A DNA stretch of 64,000 bases from NCBI GenBank assembly GCA_030762175.1, contig CM060842.1:67763501-67827500 (forward strand). The letters are read 5' to 3'. Within the stretch, counting starts at the first letter, position 1; each line of letters begins with the position of its first letter. The notes beneath the pieces are model-generated. The model saw only the letters and a list, made by a program, of their open reading frames with translations. It searched no databases and was not told the DNA's origin. Source of the stretch: Metallyticus violacea (lineage: Eukaryota; Arthropoda; Insecta; Mantodea; Metallyticidae). Made by a program: the position numbers and the translations under genes. Of this stretch, positions 1 to 12,233 are shown piece after piece.

Positions 1-137
1 TATTTTCCCATACTGTTAATTCTATGGGTTTTTGAAGAGCTTTTAATAGTTTTCATTTCTTTTGGAATTTGTGGTTTTTTTTTGCCAAAAATGGTCTGCC
101 ATTGCTGATTTTTCTGTGTGTTTATATTTACCATTTC

Positions 138-761
138 TCATGTGTTCCTTAAAACGTATGGTAATATTTTGTTTGTTTTGCCTATGCATTTCATGTCACA
201 GTCTTTGCAACCGATTTCATGAATGCCTGATTGCTTTTTTGGTGGAATTTTTTCTTTTGTGTTGTGTTTAAGTGGTTTTTTTAAACTGAATTTATTTACT
301 GGGGCCAAAATGATATTTGCCTCTCTAAAAATCTTCTGGAATTTTTGGTGTGCCCACGGGTAGAATGTGAATTTTTTATATATATGATCTCCTTTGTAGC
401 CTTTTAGTATGGTGATGTCCTTTATTTGTTTTTTCTTTCTGAATTTCTCTATTTTCTTGTTGACAAGATCTATTGTGTAGCCATTTTTCTGTGCTATATC
501 TATGATTTTTTGGTACTCCAATTTGTATTCTGTCTTGGTTATTGCCAAGTTTGTTAATCTGAATCTGAGGCTGTTGATTATGGCTAGTTTATGTTGTTTT
601 GCATTGTGGCTGTTATTTTTTATATAATTATGTGTGGGTATCTTTTCTGTATATGCCAAATTCCATGTATTGTCATTTTTTATAATTTTTATATCCAAGT
701 AAGGAAGAACCTTGTTTTCTAATCCCATAGTGAATTTAACAGTGCTGTCCTGTAGATTCAA
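138..761 (-). pseudogene. PLE-1 RT thumb and start of GIY-YIG endonuclease, open fragment
   Basis: This is a 207-codon open frame, the longest intact piece of PLE-1. It begins just 3' of the foldback insertion with the segment DSTVKFTMGLENKVLPYLDI, which follows the RT catalytic motif in Penelope-like RTs. Lys-rich linker sequence comes next, then a Cys pair (IGCKDC) and CIGKTNK, the start of the nuclease module. A frameshift near 150 breaks the rest of the nuclease. Confidence 0.75.
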
Positions 762-766
762 TAGTT

Positions 767-1041
767 TTAATTGATATCATTGTATGATTCAGTTGAACTA
801 CACACTCTTAAAGCTTCACTTACTTTTCATAAATGTATGGAACCGTTTTCGAGAACATTTTGTTCCCATCTTCAGCCAGGCTAAAGTTCAACTTGAAGTT
901 GAAGTTGAACTTAAAGTTGAACTTTAGCCTGGCTGAAGATGGGAACAAAATGTTCTCGAAACCGGTTCCATACATTTATGAAAAGTAAGTGAAGCTTTAA
1001 GAGTGTGTAGTTCAACTGAATCATACAATGATATCAATTAA
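767..1041. repeat. 275-bp near-perfect palindrome (foldback insertion in PLE-1)
   Basis: Arms 767-897 and 913-1041 are inverted copies. In the stretch I compared base by base I saw one mismatch (the run AACCGTTTTCGAG against AACCGGTTTCGAG). The insertion, including a 41-base non-palindromic end (1042-1082), is bounded by a 13-base direct repeat TTCAATAGTTTTA at 757-769 and 1083-1095, consistent with a target-site duplication. The arms contain CTGAAGA followed by GAAA, the layout of a hammerhead core. Its terminal character resembles PLE flanks more than a DNA transposon. Confidence 0.85.
928..972 (+). ncRNA. Candidate hammerhead ribozyme (type I, self-complementary stem III)
   Basis: Core CTGAAGA at 933-939 is followed by stem II GGGAAC/GTTCTC (941-946 with 952-957) around loop AAAAT, then GAAA at 958-961. 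Stem III would be ACCGGT, which can pair with itself in a dimer, and the cleavage triplet would be GTT (965-967). Stem I can form TGG (930-932) with CCA (968-970). One extra T at 940 sits between the core and stem II. Short self-complementary stem III is known for hammerheads in Penelope-like elements. Activity is inferred, not shown. Confidence 0.45.
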
Positions 1042-2680
1042 TATGATTGGCTTCACTGTGCAAGTTCCAATTTACATTTAAGTTCAATAGTTTTATTGCG
1101 TCCTCTTTCCATTTTTCATTTACTATTGCAAAGACATCATCCACATGATGGTATCAACATTTATACATGTGTGTGTGTGTGCGTGCGTGTGTGGAAAAGA
1201 GCCTCAACTAATTTTATTTCCAAAAAACTCATGTACATATCCTCCAAGAATGGTGAAAGTGGGTTTCCCATTGCTAGACACTTTTGTATATAACTATTGC
1301 CTCTGAATGTGAAGTAGGTTTGATTTATGCAAATTCTGGTGAGGTTCAGATATTGATCTAACTTCTCCAGGCAGGTTTATTGAATTTAGCCATTTCTTTA
1401 CAATATTTATTAGATTTTCTTTGGGGATGCTAGGAAACGGAGACCACATCATAAGAAACTAGCAAATCCCTCTTTTCTAGTTTTACAATCTGATTTTATC
1501 TATTGATTCTGATGAGTTCTTTATACTTTGACTTTTGCATTTTGGTAAAGTGTTACACTTTCTTAACAGGCAATTGGCTAAATTGTACGTGGGTGAATTT
1601 TTTGTGTCTACAATAGGTCTCATTTTACTACCAGGTTTATGTATTTTAGGTAAGCCATAAATTCTAGGTGTTGTAGGGTTGTCTGGTATAATATTCTTCT
1701 TTCACTCAGAATTGTTATATTTGTTAATAGTTTTCTTACTGCACTGATATATTTTTGTGTGGGATCTGTTTTCATTTTTTCATAATCCTGGTTAGCTAAT
1801 AAATTGTATATACTATTTTCATAATCTGTCTGATTCATTGTTACTATTTTGTTCCCTTTGTTAGCTCTGCAGTAAATAACACCCTTTTCTTTCAAAGATC
1901 TGAGCACCTCTAACCTTTTTTGATTACTTTCTTTTTTTATTAATTGCTGTAGGGCTTTTCCACATTATGTTCTTATGCTATTTTTTTCGTCATCTGATTT
2001 GTTAAAAATTGCTGTTTCTATGTCTGCTATATATTCTTTTATATTTCTAGAGTAATCTATACAAGTATTGAACCCCATGTTTAATAGCTGTAATTCATTT
2101 ACTGAAAAGTGTTTGTTTGATCTATTTATGACATTTTCTAGTGTGGTGTTTTGAATGTCTCTATTCCCAATTATAATTTTTAGTTGTTTTTGTCTAAAGT
2201 TATCTAGTTTTTTTGTTTTGTTTATGGTTTCCCCTTTTTGTTTTACTACGGCGTTTCTAACCTCAAAAACATTTTCTTACAGGTTTCTCCATAAGGTTGT
2301 GCCTAATTGAGATGCGAGTTTTAAATGTAGCTCATAAGTTTTCAGATCCAAATCGCTTATGGCTTTAATTTTTTTCTATTTCCAGCACTTTCTTTTCGGC
2401 GGATATTTGTGTTTTGCCCTTGTTGGTTTTTATTATCTTCCTAACGAAAGTGGGCGTTAACCTCTCTTTTATGCAAGTGTTTATGAAATTAATGTCTATG
2501 GATCGTAACTTTTTCTTTATCCTATATTTTATGAAATGTTTTCAGTTCAGTTGGCTTCAGTTTTCCAAGCATGTTAGAATGAAAATCGATGAATGGTGAC
2601 GGAATATTCTCTATCTTGCTGTTTCGTTTTAGCCACATGGTTCCGCTTCCAATGGACTCTTTAATATTCCCCTAATAAAC

Positions 2681-5180
2681 TGATGTTTTTAAGTAGTTTT
2701 TTGTATCGGGGATTTTCACAGTGAAATACATTATAATATGACAAATTACCAAAGATATTTGCTTTACTTTAGAAATATGTATAGTTAATTACAAATCTCT
2801 ATAGAAAACAATTGTTAATTCTAGTATTGAATTGGGGTTTGGTAATCCATTATTGCATAAGCCATCATGACAAATTAAACTATGTCAGTCATTAAAAAAA
2901 GTTTCCCTATTTTGAAAAATATATTAATTTTATTACTTTTTTCTTTAAAATTTTTAATTTGCACTCCAGAACTTTTATTTTACTTTTCTATATACTTGCC
3001 TTCTTTCAGTAAACATTTTGGTGCTATGATACAAATTTTTTGATACTTTGTGTGTACCATGCTGTGTGCTGTTCATCATCAGTATCACATTGCTGACCAT
3101 TGAGTTGGAGATAAAAGTAGAAATCAATGAAAGCAAGACCTGGTGAATACAGGGAAGGGCAAAGAAAATCCCATTTGGGCTTTAGGTAAAAAATTTTAAT
3201 CTTTTGAGATGAGTGCAGGCAAAGTTGTCATGTAAGATCAAACTTTGTGAATCAAAAATCCAGAACATTTACTTTTGATTGCATATAAGAAGACCTAACA
3301 GTACCTCTTGACATTCATTGTGGTGAGGCACATTGCCTATCAATAAACCCCAATCCCCAACAGTACCAGAATAACCCTGCCTGCAGGATATATGTCTTCC
3401 AGAGAATGCTTTGCTGTTTTGACTTTGAAGCTGATTAAAGCACTCAAATTTCATCATCAATAACAATGCACTGAATGAGTGGATTTTTTCCTCTCTTGGG
3501 TGCATTTCCAGAAAGAAATGTTTGGGTTGAGTTTTTCTGTTGTTACTTATGTATATCAGTGAGCAAATGTGAGACCCATCTCATGTGAACTTTTCAATGT
3601 ATTGAAGTTGATCTGACAAAGGATGAGTGTCCTTTTTTAATATCAGGAGGCAGAAGCCTATACATTTCCTAAATAGTGAAACAGTTGTTCAACAATACTG
3701 CATACTATGAGTTGGCATTATTGGAAGTTACTGTTACTGTGCTCTTCATCATGGCCATTTTCATGGCCTCCCACTGTTGGGTTATTTGGATGATCATGCA
3801 GCTTTTCTAATAAACACAGATATTCAGATAAACACAGATCAGATATTCTGATAAACACAGATGTGGCAGATATTCACAATTTGCTGTCGAAAAATGTAAG
3901 ACATCATGTAATTCATAACCAAACAAGCTTCGTAGTGGCATCTCCATGATATTTAATTGATTAGCACTGAGGTAATGTGCTCAGGTGCATGAACCTACTG
4001 AGTGCTGGAAATATACTGCAACAAATTCTGCAGTCTATTGACTTGATTTGTTGCAGATAGTTTTTCAGAGATAAGATAATAGAAAAATGTACTTTTAGGT
4101 TGATCTTAGTAATTGAATACTCAAACAGGCAAAATCCTTTGTTCTAGTAATGCAAACAAACTTCATGAGTGTATATAAAGCACTGCTAAATATAATGAGA
4201 TCAAACTACTTATACAACAGAAAAGCATGGAAACTAAACTGGTGTAACTCATAACTAACTAATATCAATCAATAACCAATAAAACAAAACCATATAAATT
4301 CTTGCAGAGAAATGCTATTCGTAGATTAATGCCAGATGCAACACACACAAAACTGACTCTTACTGCTGATTTTTAACACCTGAGAAGAACATGCTGGTAG
4401 TGAGAAGTATATATAACTGTGGTGCTATAATTTTATAATCACAGAAGCTAGTAGTCCATTGAATGTCTGACTTTTGAACATTTATTAATTCCAAAAAGTA
4501 CCCTCTATATCTGTATCCTTTCTTTTAAGCAACTTTTCTTTCGGTATATGCATTTATTTACCATTCTTCTTTTGGCTGCTTAATTTTTAAAGCAATTTTG
4601 ATAAATATTGAGGTAAAATGAAGAAGGCAGTGAAGAATTTGACATTATTAATGACAATTTCTCAGGAAATCAGCCAAGTGAAGATCTTGCCAAGCAATCT
4701 TTCAAATGTTAAGATGTTATTACTTTATAGCATTTATTTACTTTTTTGAATACAACTTATACAGTTTATCCAGATAGGAGATGCATGGCAAAATCCAGTT
4801 CATTTTTCATACAACAATGCAAGTACAAGAAAAGAACATGTATTATAATGAATTATTATGCTACACATTAATTAATACTGTTATTGCCTCATTATTATGG
4901 ATATTTTAAAGCAATGAATCCAGCTGACTGGATGAAATGAGCATTAAAGTTGCAAATAGCCTGAAGTCCATTAATGCTTAAACCTCATAGATTTATTCCT
5001 TTTGGGATTAAATATGAACTTAATAGTTGTATTTTATCTTTATAATGCTATTAGAGGTTTTAAATAGTGTTTAACACTATTAAAAAATCTTAGGGATTAA
5101 TTATAGGTGTAGGGAATGGTGATGATGAAATGACATATTGGGAAAGGATTTTTTAAATAATAAGAAAACATTCCAGAGTA
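2681..5180. other. Intronic or 3'-flanking DNA, no gene seen
   Basis: AT-rich sequence without convincing coding similarity on either strand. A short locally repeated phrase (ATAAACACAGAT, several copies) lies near 3810-3860. The terminal receptor exon could be here but no frame with the right phase and a recognisable tail was identified. Confidence 0.5.
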
Positions 5181-5184
5181 CCTC

Positions 5185-5640
5185 CTCAGCATTTATGAGG
5201 ACTGAGGAAGACATGCAAAAATCTCAGAGATAAAGTCTTGATAGAAATTGAACCACAGATCTTCTTTTCAGGAGACCATTCTGTAATAACTTTGACCTGT
5301 TGGTATTTATTTGATGTAGCAGTGGCTTGTGGTTTGGATAGGTTTTGCCCTGGTGTCTGGTATGGTAGTGGCCCTTCTGACAAGCTTGAACTCCTTGAAG
5401 GGGGGCCTCTTTTGACATTAGGGTGTTCTATATGAATATCTGTCTATGTCTTTGTCTGACTGTACATGAATTCGAATCATGGCCACCCAGTGTCTCCCTC
5501 ATAGCATCCCTTCCTCCCAGAGTGTCCTCAATAAGGGCATAGGCACAAACATCCAGTCCTTGAGAAATGCTTGAAGTATCGAAATATCCTCCTCTGAACT
5601 TAACAATCTAATCCAACCGAAAGTAAGTATTTAGGATTAG
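5185..5640 (+). repeat. Old SINE-like fragments, family E
   Basis: Phrases here recur elsewhere in the window. GAGGACTGAGGAAGACATG resembles 9096-9115. The run CTTGAACTCCTTGAAGGGGG and the end CGAAATATCCTCCTC match the element at 58530-58975. Divergence suggests an old insertion. Confidence 0.55.
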
Positions 5641-6067
5641 AGAAATGTCAGTAAGTCTATAGTTATCTTACAAATGATAAGCAATGAAAGTATAATCTTA
5701 AGAATTGTTTATTATATTTTAAGGTAGTAGTAAATAATTTTATTTTTTACAATCCTCTTACCTGGTACTTAATGTCATGTACTGTAGTCTGATAATAATT
5801 TTTATGGAGATACTTAAATTTTTATCTTACGAATTATTAGGGGAATTATTTCTTTGTGATTGAACTATTATTTAAATTGTGGAAAATATATGCATTTGTT
5901 CCAATGGTCCTTCAACCACTATTCCAAATGGGCAAAATCTATTCAGCCAAATACTAGCTTTACACATATGTGCATATTTTCAAATCTCATGCAATGCAAA
6001 ACGTTTTACTCACTTGTTTACAAAAGTAAATGGGAAAAAAGCATGCAGGAAGGAGGGCGGTACTCAC

Positions 6068-6224
6068 TGACCCCGTTGATGTGAGGCATTTCTAATGCAG
6101 CTGGCACATAAGTGGTGCCTGGTGAACACCTCGTGCATGATCTCTTCAGTGCTGGCCTTTGCCTTGATCCATGGCATCTTACAGCAAATCGGAGCTCTTC
6201 AGCCATTTCTGAACACAAGGATTG
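6068..6224 (-). CDS. Grik2-like: Receptor exon: cytoplasmic tail, not terminal
   Basis: This exon has 52 codons plus one base. It enters in phase 0 after TTTTACAG and leaves in phase 1 before GTGAGT. It encodes QSLCSEMAEELRFAVRCHGS, RQRPALKRSCTRCSPGTTYV and PAALEMPHINGV. The basic, Cys-bearing stretch (RCHGSRQRPALKR) resembles the membrane-proximal tail of arthropod kainate receptors. Reading through the donor would add about 17 residues and stop near 6018, so intron retention could give an alternative C-terminus. The true last exon was not identified in the 6 kb below it. Confidence 0.9.
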
Positions 6225-8230
6225 CTGTAAAATGCAAACATTTAATGTAGAAATGCATTTTTGAAATGTAATGTTTATGTATATGTTAAGATGGTCAGTG
6301 GAAGTCCTTGCTAATGCAAATCTTAGATTCTTCCTTATTAATATTGTATAGTTTTATTCACCATGCAAATTTTTCAGGATGTCAGCCCAATAGTGAGCTG
6401 GTATTAAAAAATTACTCATTTTTACAGTTAAAATCCTGTAAATGATGGCTGAAAATATTTCAGATTCAATAAATGAATGATGATGCAAATGCATCTTGAG
6501 TCTAATTTGATTTGGAAAAGAAAAAGACACTAGTAGAAATTATCAAGGCAACTAATTCGTTCTGGGGATGCTTGTAATTTGTGTTTATAAATAAAATAAA
6601 ATGCAATGGAATAGAAATTTATTTAATCAACCAAAAATAAAATATTAATGTATGTGCATAAGAAACAAACAGATTAAAAAGTTATGTTTCTTCCATTTCC
6701 CTTCATTTAATGCCGTTATTATGCATGTAATGGGAACATATTTAAATAAGCAATTAACAAATGTTCAAGTATTAATTAATATGTATAATTATGATTCTTA
6801 TCATGTATAATTTTAAGTTTCATTATCACTCATAAAATTTATTCACATTTCTTAGCCATTTTTTCCCTTTTCCTAAGTATCTCCCTACCTTCTTTATATT
6901 GGTACTTGATCTTAAATTTAAACTGCTTACCCCTTGTACCCATCAATAAATTATTTCACTTTGGTAAATGAAACTCATCTCTCTATAATTTAGTCTGTTC
7001 ATATTCCAAAACACTATAAAAAATATTTTCTAATTTACTACATATACACTGGACATTTTTCTGCTGTAAATCCTTTTCCTATCCCAATTAACATATCACT
7101 CCTGATCTGAATGATGCTATACCTTCTCTCCTTACTTTATAACATATTTCAATATAATTTTTCTCTTTTCCCCATACCTTTTTAATGTTTTGTATAGTTT
7201 TAAAGACTTTATATTAATAAGATTGGCCATAATTCCTGTTTTTGAGTATTCTCCACTCTAGTTTTAATTTCATTTCAAAATCTCATGCTCATTCTGTTTC
7301 TCTCTGCCCATAATGTTTCCATGCTAATTTTTTATAGAGTTTTCTAAATTTCATTTATTCAAGTTTCTTTCCCTTTAATTTTCTGTTGAGTCATCAAACA
7401 CTACTTGATAACATTTTCATCATCAAGCCTGTAAATTATATACCAGTATTTCAGAGCTCTTACTATTATTTTGCTTTTATACCCTAATCTTCCTAGTTAT
7501 ATTAAGGCAACTTCATTGGGAGAACATTTGGGTAAACTAAGAATCAATCTACAAAATGTTCTATGTATCACATCTAATAATTTCCATCCTTAATCTGGTC
7601 CATAAATTTCACTTCTACATACAATTTTACTATAGGTATGTTTGAGGAACACTTGGGCACTTTGCAAATAAATCTTTTTGTAATTAAGAAAAGTTTAGTT
7701 TTTATGTGCACTATTAAAATGAGTTCTTGCCAGGAGTTGTTGTTACATCTATTTGGATAGAAATGTTTGGTCTTCTGAAATTAATTTTAATGTCAACCTT
7801 TTCCTAAATTCAGATGAAATATCCTGAACTATTTCTGCATCACTATAATGTGAATGGAGAGTTAGCTCAATATCAATATTATTTATATTTTGCAATTCAA
7901 GCAACTTTTATGATCCATTTTTTTTTTACTAAATAATAGGCAATTTTTTTCAGTAACACTAATAACATTAGCCTCTTCAAGTAAAGTTACAGTTTCTAAC
8001 TGCTGTTTCTGAGAGACAGGTTACTACCTTAATATGTGCCATTGACAACTGATGGGCTGAAATTTTGATTTGTACAGACTTCAATTGTTGCCATTGATCT
8101 GTACCATTATAGGAAACTTGACACTTTACTCACTCATTCGTTACTTAATGACAGTCCCTAACCTTTTGTCATTCTAATTAAGCTACAGAGCAACAATCAT
8201 AATGCTCTAAATGCCTATGTTTCACTACTA
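6225..8230. other. Intron sequence between tail and M4 exons, nothing recognised
   Basis: AT-rich, no coding frame of note, no recognised transposon. Confidence 0.6.
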
Positions 8231-8235
8231 ACCAA

Positions 8236-8242
<7 letters not shown>

Positions 8243-8293
<51 letters not shown>
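8243..8293. repeat. (AT)n microsatellite
   Basis: About 25 uninterrupted AT units, ending about 45 bases before the palindrome that follows. Confidence 0.95.
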
Positions 8294-8295
<2 letters not shown>

Positions 8296-8336
8296 GAAAA
8301 ATAAAAATAAAGAAACACTATTAACAATGTAACAAA

Positions 8337-8524
8337 TTAACCCTAATAATAAAAGTAGATAAAGATAAAACACTGAGAAAGAGTCACACTTGAAATTGCT
8401 ATATTTCGAACTACTGCGAGTTCTTCAATGGCAAGAACTCGCAGTAGTTCGAAATATAGCAATTTCAAGGGTGACTCTTTCTCAGTGTTTTATCTTTATC
8501 TATTTTTATTATTAGTGTTAATTT
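8337..8524. repeat. Palindrome made of two head-to-head PLE-type ends
   Basis: Left arm carries AAAACACTGAGAAAGAGTCA and CACTTGAAATTGCTATATTT; the right arm is its inverse around a short centre near ATGGCAAG. The same end motif, diverged, forms both termini of PLE-2 (14231 and 16476). There is little between the two ends, so this looks like a minimal or collapsed PLE derivative. It sits between an (AT)n tract and a TATATG-rich tract. Confidence 0.75.
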
Positions 8525-9084
8525 ATATATGTATGTATGAATATGTATATATGTGTGTATATATATATGTGTGTATATACACACATACCTACATTTTTTT
8601 TTTTTTTGGTGGTCTAATCATTGTTCAGAATAATCTGCACCAGTAATCATTAACTATTAAATATATTGTACTTACAAAGCTGTAGACAATGGAGTGGTAA
8701 TATGTGAATATGTTAAATACATTAGTGTATGATCATTAACTACATTGATTTTGTGTGTTTATTTGTTGATTTTTTTAGTGTTTATTGCCCATCTTACTAC
8801 TGAGGCACCACAGGCAATGGACACTGATGATATATGAGATAAAATGATAAATTCGGAAAGTATTTTTTTTAAGGAAAGAAGCTTTCCAAGCTTAAGTTTA
8901 GGGTATCTCCCTGACATTTGCCCTATAGGAGGTTATATATTGAATTGGGTGATTTTTTAATACCTTATATGGGTTGTTTACCTTTTTATATAAAAATTAT
9001 GCTTGTTTTTGTTAGTTTACTTGGTGTGTGAATAGGAAAATTATTGTTTAAGTATGATTTGTTATTATTTTCTAGTGTTTAAGT

Positions 9085-9240
9085 TATATGAATTATGAGA
9101 ACTGAGGAAAACCTGGGGAAAGCACATTTAAGAAGGATGGTCCTGGTGGGAATCAGACCCCAGACCTCATGCACACAAGTGCATGTCTTAATGACCTTGG
9201 ATACCCATGTTGGTGCTGATAATGATGCAAGAATTTGTTG
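9085..9240 (+). repeat. SINE-like fragment with tRNA-like B box
   Basis: The phrase GAGAACTGAGGAAAACCTGG resembles the one at 5196, and GGAATCAGACCCCAGACC resembles a diverged B-box neighbourhood. Probably an old SINE remnant. Confidence 0.4.
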
Positions 9241-10066
9241 AGAATCATTCTGTGAATCGAAGAAAGAAACACTGTTCAATGTCACTGCTGACTTGCAATC
9301 AAATCATTTCATTAGTTAATTGGTACTTATAATTTGATTTTTAATTTTCAAAAAATAATTTGTAATCTTGTTTGCTGCACTTCTTTTAATTATTAATCAC
9401 TAATCACTCTGTGAACAGAACTTTTACTTCTCTGTTGCACATAGAATATCATATTGAAAACACAGACATGCACTCATTATGATATTGCAGACAAAACAAT
9501 AAACAGTGTGGTATTCTATCAATCTTAATCAAGAATATCCATTCCACCCTAATTGCATTATATTGGAAAATTGGAAATATGCTGCTCTCTGCAGGTATGG
9601 CAAGGGTGGTGAACAAAACCTAATGCTTATAAGAATGCAAATGCTATTGTTTACAGTCTGTAAAAGACTTTTTCTTTTAGTGCCTGATTTGAGTATTGGT
9701 TTTTTACTGAAGTATCAAAAATAAAAGATATGAAAAAGTATTCAAGACACACTAAAACTACATAAATATGCTTATATGATGAAAGAGTTTTACTTTTAAA
9801 AAAGTAAAGAAGCAGGGTGTTCCCAAGTTGCAGAGAAAGTACCAGGGCGGCATTCTGGCACTCCTTAGTATGACTGTACCAATACATTTTACTACAATGG
9901 AGTCTAGTTGTGAATGGTAAAATCAATCACTTCCATCAGAACCACAGTCAGTAACTAAATTTTACTTACAGAACAGGGGCCCTGTCATGAAATAAAAACA
10001 GTATTGATGCTTTGAAGAGCAAATGCATTATAAGGTGAAGTAGTGAAGTAGTATGCACTGACTTAC

Positions 10067-10167
10067 CCTGTCTGTCTGGGCATTCTTCTTTGAATTCCAA
10101 CAGAATTCTAATATAGCAACAAGTATGGCTAGGGCAAGGCCACAGAGAAGGACAACAAATACACCAC
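10067..10167 (-). CDS. Grik2-like: Receptor exon: M4 transmembrane helix
   Basis: This exon has 101 bases, enters in phase 1 after TTTTCAG and leaves in phase 0 before GTAAGT. With the preceding split codon it reads GGVFVVLLCGLALAILVAIL, then EFCWNSKKNAQTDR. The hydrophobic run is M4, and the EFCWNSKK segment marks the cytoplasmic border as in relatives. The exon is too short to stand out as an open frame, so it was placed by matching phases and the conserved GVENIGGVF junction. Confidence 0.94.
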
Positions 10168-10894
10168 CTGAAAATCAAAAGCAATAAAAGTGAAAATAGT
10201 GAACAAGTGTATCATTTTATTTTATATTGTATTTACAGTAGATGACAAAAATTCTGTAGAAACCAGAGTTTAATTAATGCTCATTGCAGTAAACTATCAA
10301 AATACATTTAAATAAATAAGTTCACTGACAAAAGGGCTAGTATTAAAATAAAGCCATAGAAACAACTAAGAAGCTGCATAAATATAACACAAAACAGATC
10401 TTTACTTTTGAAATATGCTTTGTTTCACATTCTGCTTAAATCCCAATTTTAAGGTTTTAGGCAAATTTTCCAACTAATTAAGCACATCTTAAAGGCATGT
10501 ATCCCAACAAGTGACTCATAAACTGAGATGGTTCTTTATTCCATCCTATAGGCAATCTAGATTTTATGTCCTAGAACTTGTAGTGGACAAGTCTAAATTA
10601 ATTCCAAAATGGTGAAACATATTTAAACAATTCTGATAAGGAATCACTCAAATTTCACTAACTTTTACCAGGTCACTTGGACATGTTTCAAAGTTCATTG
10701 CCCTTTTATCATCTGATGATATGCAGATGTAGATGTTTCTCTGTAGATCTGATAATTTGGAGATGAGGTAATGCTATTTGTAAGTTCAAAATGAACTAAA
10801 TATTCTCTATTTTTTTGTATGAATAAATTCTCTCATACAATTAATTCTACAAGCATTTGGATAATTTTAAGAAATTTTGGTTCATTTTGGAACT

Positions 10895-11330
10895 TATTAT
10901 TTTTTTTTTTTTTAACTAAAAATGGAATGCCCTTGCTAGTTTCTCAGTGTGTTTGTATTTGATATTTCCCATTTGTTCTTTAGAAATGTAAAATAATATT
11001 TCTTTTAGTTTTACCAATACATTTACTGTTGCCTTCTTTATAGTTGATTTCATTAATGCCTAATTGTTTGCTGGAGGAGCGGGGTTTCTGTCCTTTTGTT
11101 TTTAGAAGGTTAATTGTTTAATAGAGACAAAATAATATTCCTATGTTTTTATGTTCTTATGTTTTTATCTTTTTGAAATTTTTGATGTGCCCATGGATGG
11201 AATGTAAAGTTTTCATATTTTCCTTGTTGTAGCTTTTCAGGATGGTGATGTCCTTTATTTCTTTGGTTTTTGAATTTTTATATTTTTGTTGTTGACCAGA
11301 TGTATTGCATAGACATTTATATTATTAATT
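10895..11330 (-). mobile_element. PLE-1 family fragment (second copy, GIY-YIG end)
   Basis: On the plus strand this stretch parallels 60-480 phrase by phrase: AAAAATGGAATGCCC, TTTCATTAATGCCTAATTG, TGGTGATGTCCTTTATTT. It is a decayed copy of the C-terminal part of PLE-1 in the same orientation, lying in the intron between the M4 and late-S2 exons. No open frame survives. Confidence 0.8.
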
Positions 11331-11995
11331 GAATATGCTGAAGCAATAGGAGTGCAGTGCCAGTTACTACCTTAAACTATCTATTAATAAAATGGGGCAT
11401 CACTCACTTCAATCACTTGGGCTTTGAAATGCATGAAAAATGGATCAGAAGATGCAGATCAATTGCTTGGCTTCCTGTTTTCTAGATTTACTTCAAACAG
11501 GATTTTTTCCTTGAGAGGTTGAAAAATGATATTTACAAAGCAAAGGGTAAATTATTTTCAGCATGTGATGCCAGACATGCTTTAAGCAATGAATGAGGTG
11601 GGATTTTACATCTGGACATTCAGGGGTAAACATAATAAAATTAATAGAACTATTGCAGTCAAAAAAACTTTGGGTATTATACTTTGTGGTCGTGTAAACC
11701 ATAAGTTTATGTAATAAATCTCCAAGATTTAGCACTTTTATTTTGGATACTTTATCTGTATTTAGTTTTCATAGTACTGAAGCAGGATAAGGAACACCTT
11801 AACAGACAAAATGCCTTTAATGGAGTGAAGAGGCCTACTTTAATTTTACTTCCCCTACTTCTTTACTTTTTCAGTTTTGTTTAACCACATTCCTTTTAAC
11901 AGGCATATGTCACATCATAGCACAACATTGAGCCACACATTCATAAGAAATATTCATGCATTCACATCCTATGATGATAACAGATATCTACTAAC

Positions 11996-12160
11996 CTATA
12001 TTTTCAACACCAAGAGCATTGGCCTTGGACTCTTTGCTTTTGTCATCCCTATTACAAACATCACCTGTATTTTTCCACCATTTGTCATACAGGATCTGTA
12101 TTACACCTTTTTCTTGCAATTCTAAGATAGCAAGTGAGATTTTGTCACGCCATGGAGAAC
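11996..12160 (-). CDS. Grik2-like: Receptor exon: end of S2
   Basis: This exon has 165 bases and is phase 1 at both ends. The acceptor is preceded by a long pyrimidine run and CCAG, and the donor is GTTAGT. It encodes SPWRDKISLAILELQEKGVI, QILYDKWWKNTGDVCNRDDK and SKESKANALGVENI. The KWWKN and GDVC motifs and the GVENIGG run into M4 are standard for kainate and AMPA receptors. The split Gly codon at each border is completed correctly by the neighbouring exons. Confidence 0.97.
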
Positions 12161-12233
12161 CTGGAAAAAAAAATAAAATGCTTACAAGATATGAAAACAA
12201 TAAATAACTTCAATTATGAATGAATGAATTAAT

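Larger units (their letters stand above)
1..2680 (-). mobile_element. Penelope-like retroelement PLE-1, degenerate, interrupted
   Basis: Minus-strand frames with several frameshifts give, in order: an N-terminal region (LLNMGFNTCIDYSRNIKEY near 2050), the RT entry (ANKGNKIVTMNQTDY near 1840), RPIVDTKNSPTYNLANCLL near 1590, the catalytic VDDVFAIV near 1135, then PYLDIKIIK near 690. The C-terminal GIY-YIG type endonuclease region (CIGKTNK, SAMADHF, ELTVWENI) runs to position 1. This is the domain order of Penelope-like elements. The reading frame is split at 769/1083 by a foldback insertion. It lies within, or just beyond, the last intron of the receptor gene on the same strand. The 3' end is outside the window. 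Confidence 0.85.
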
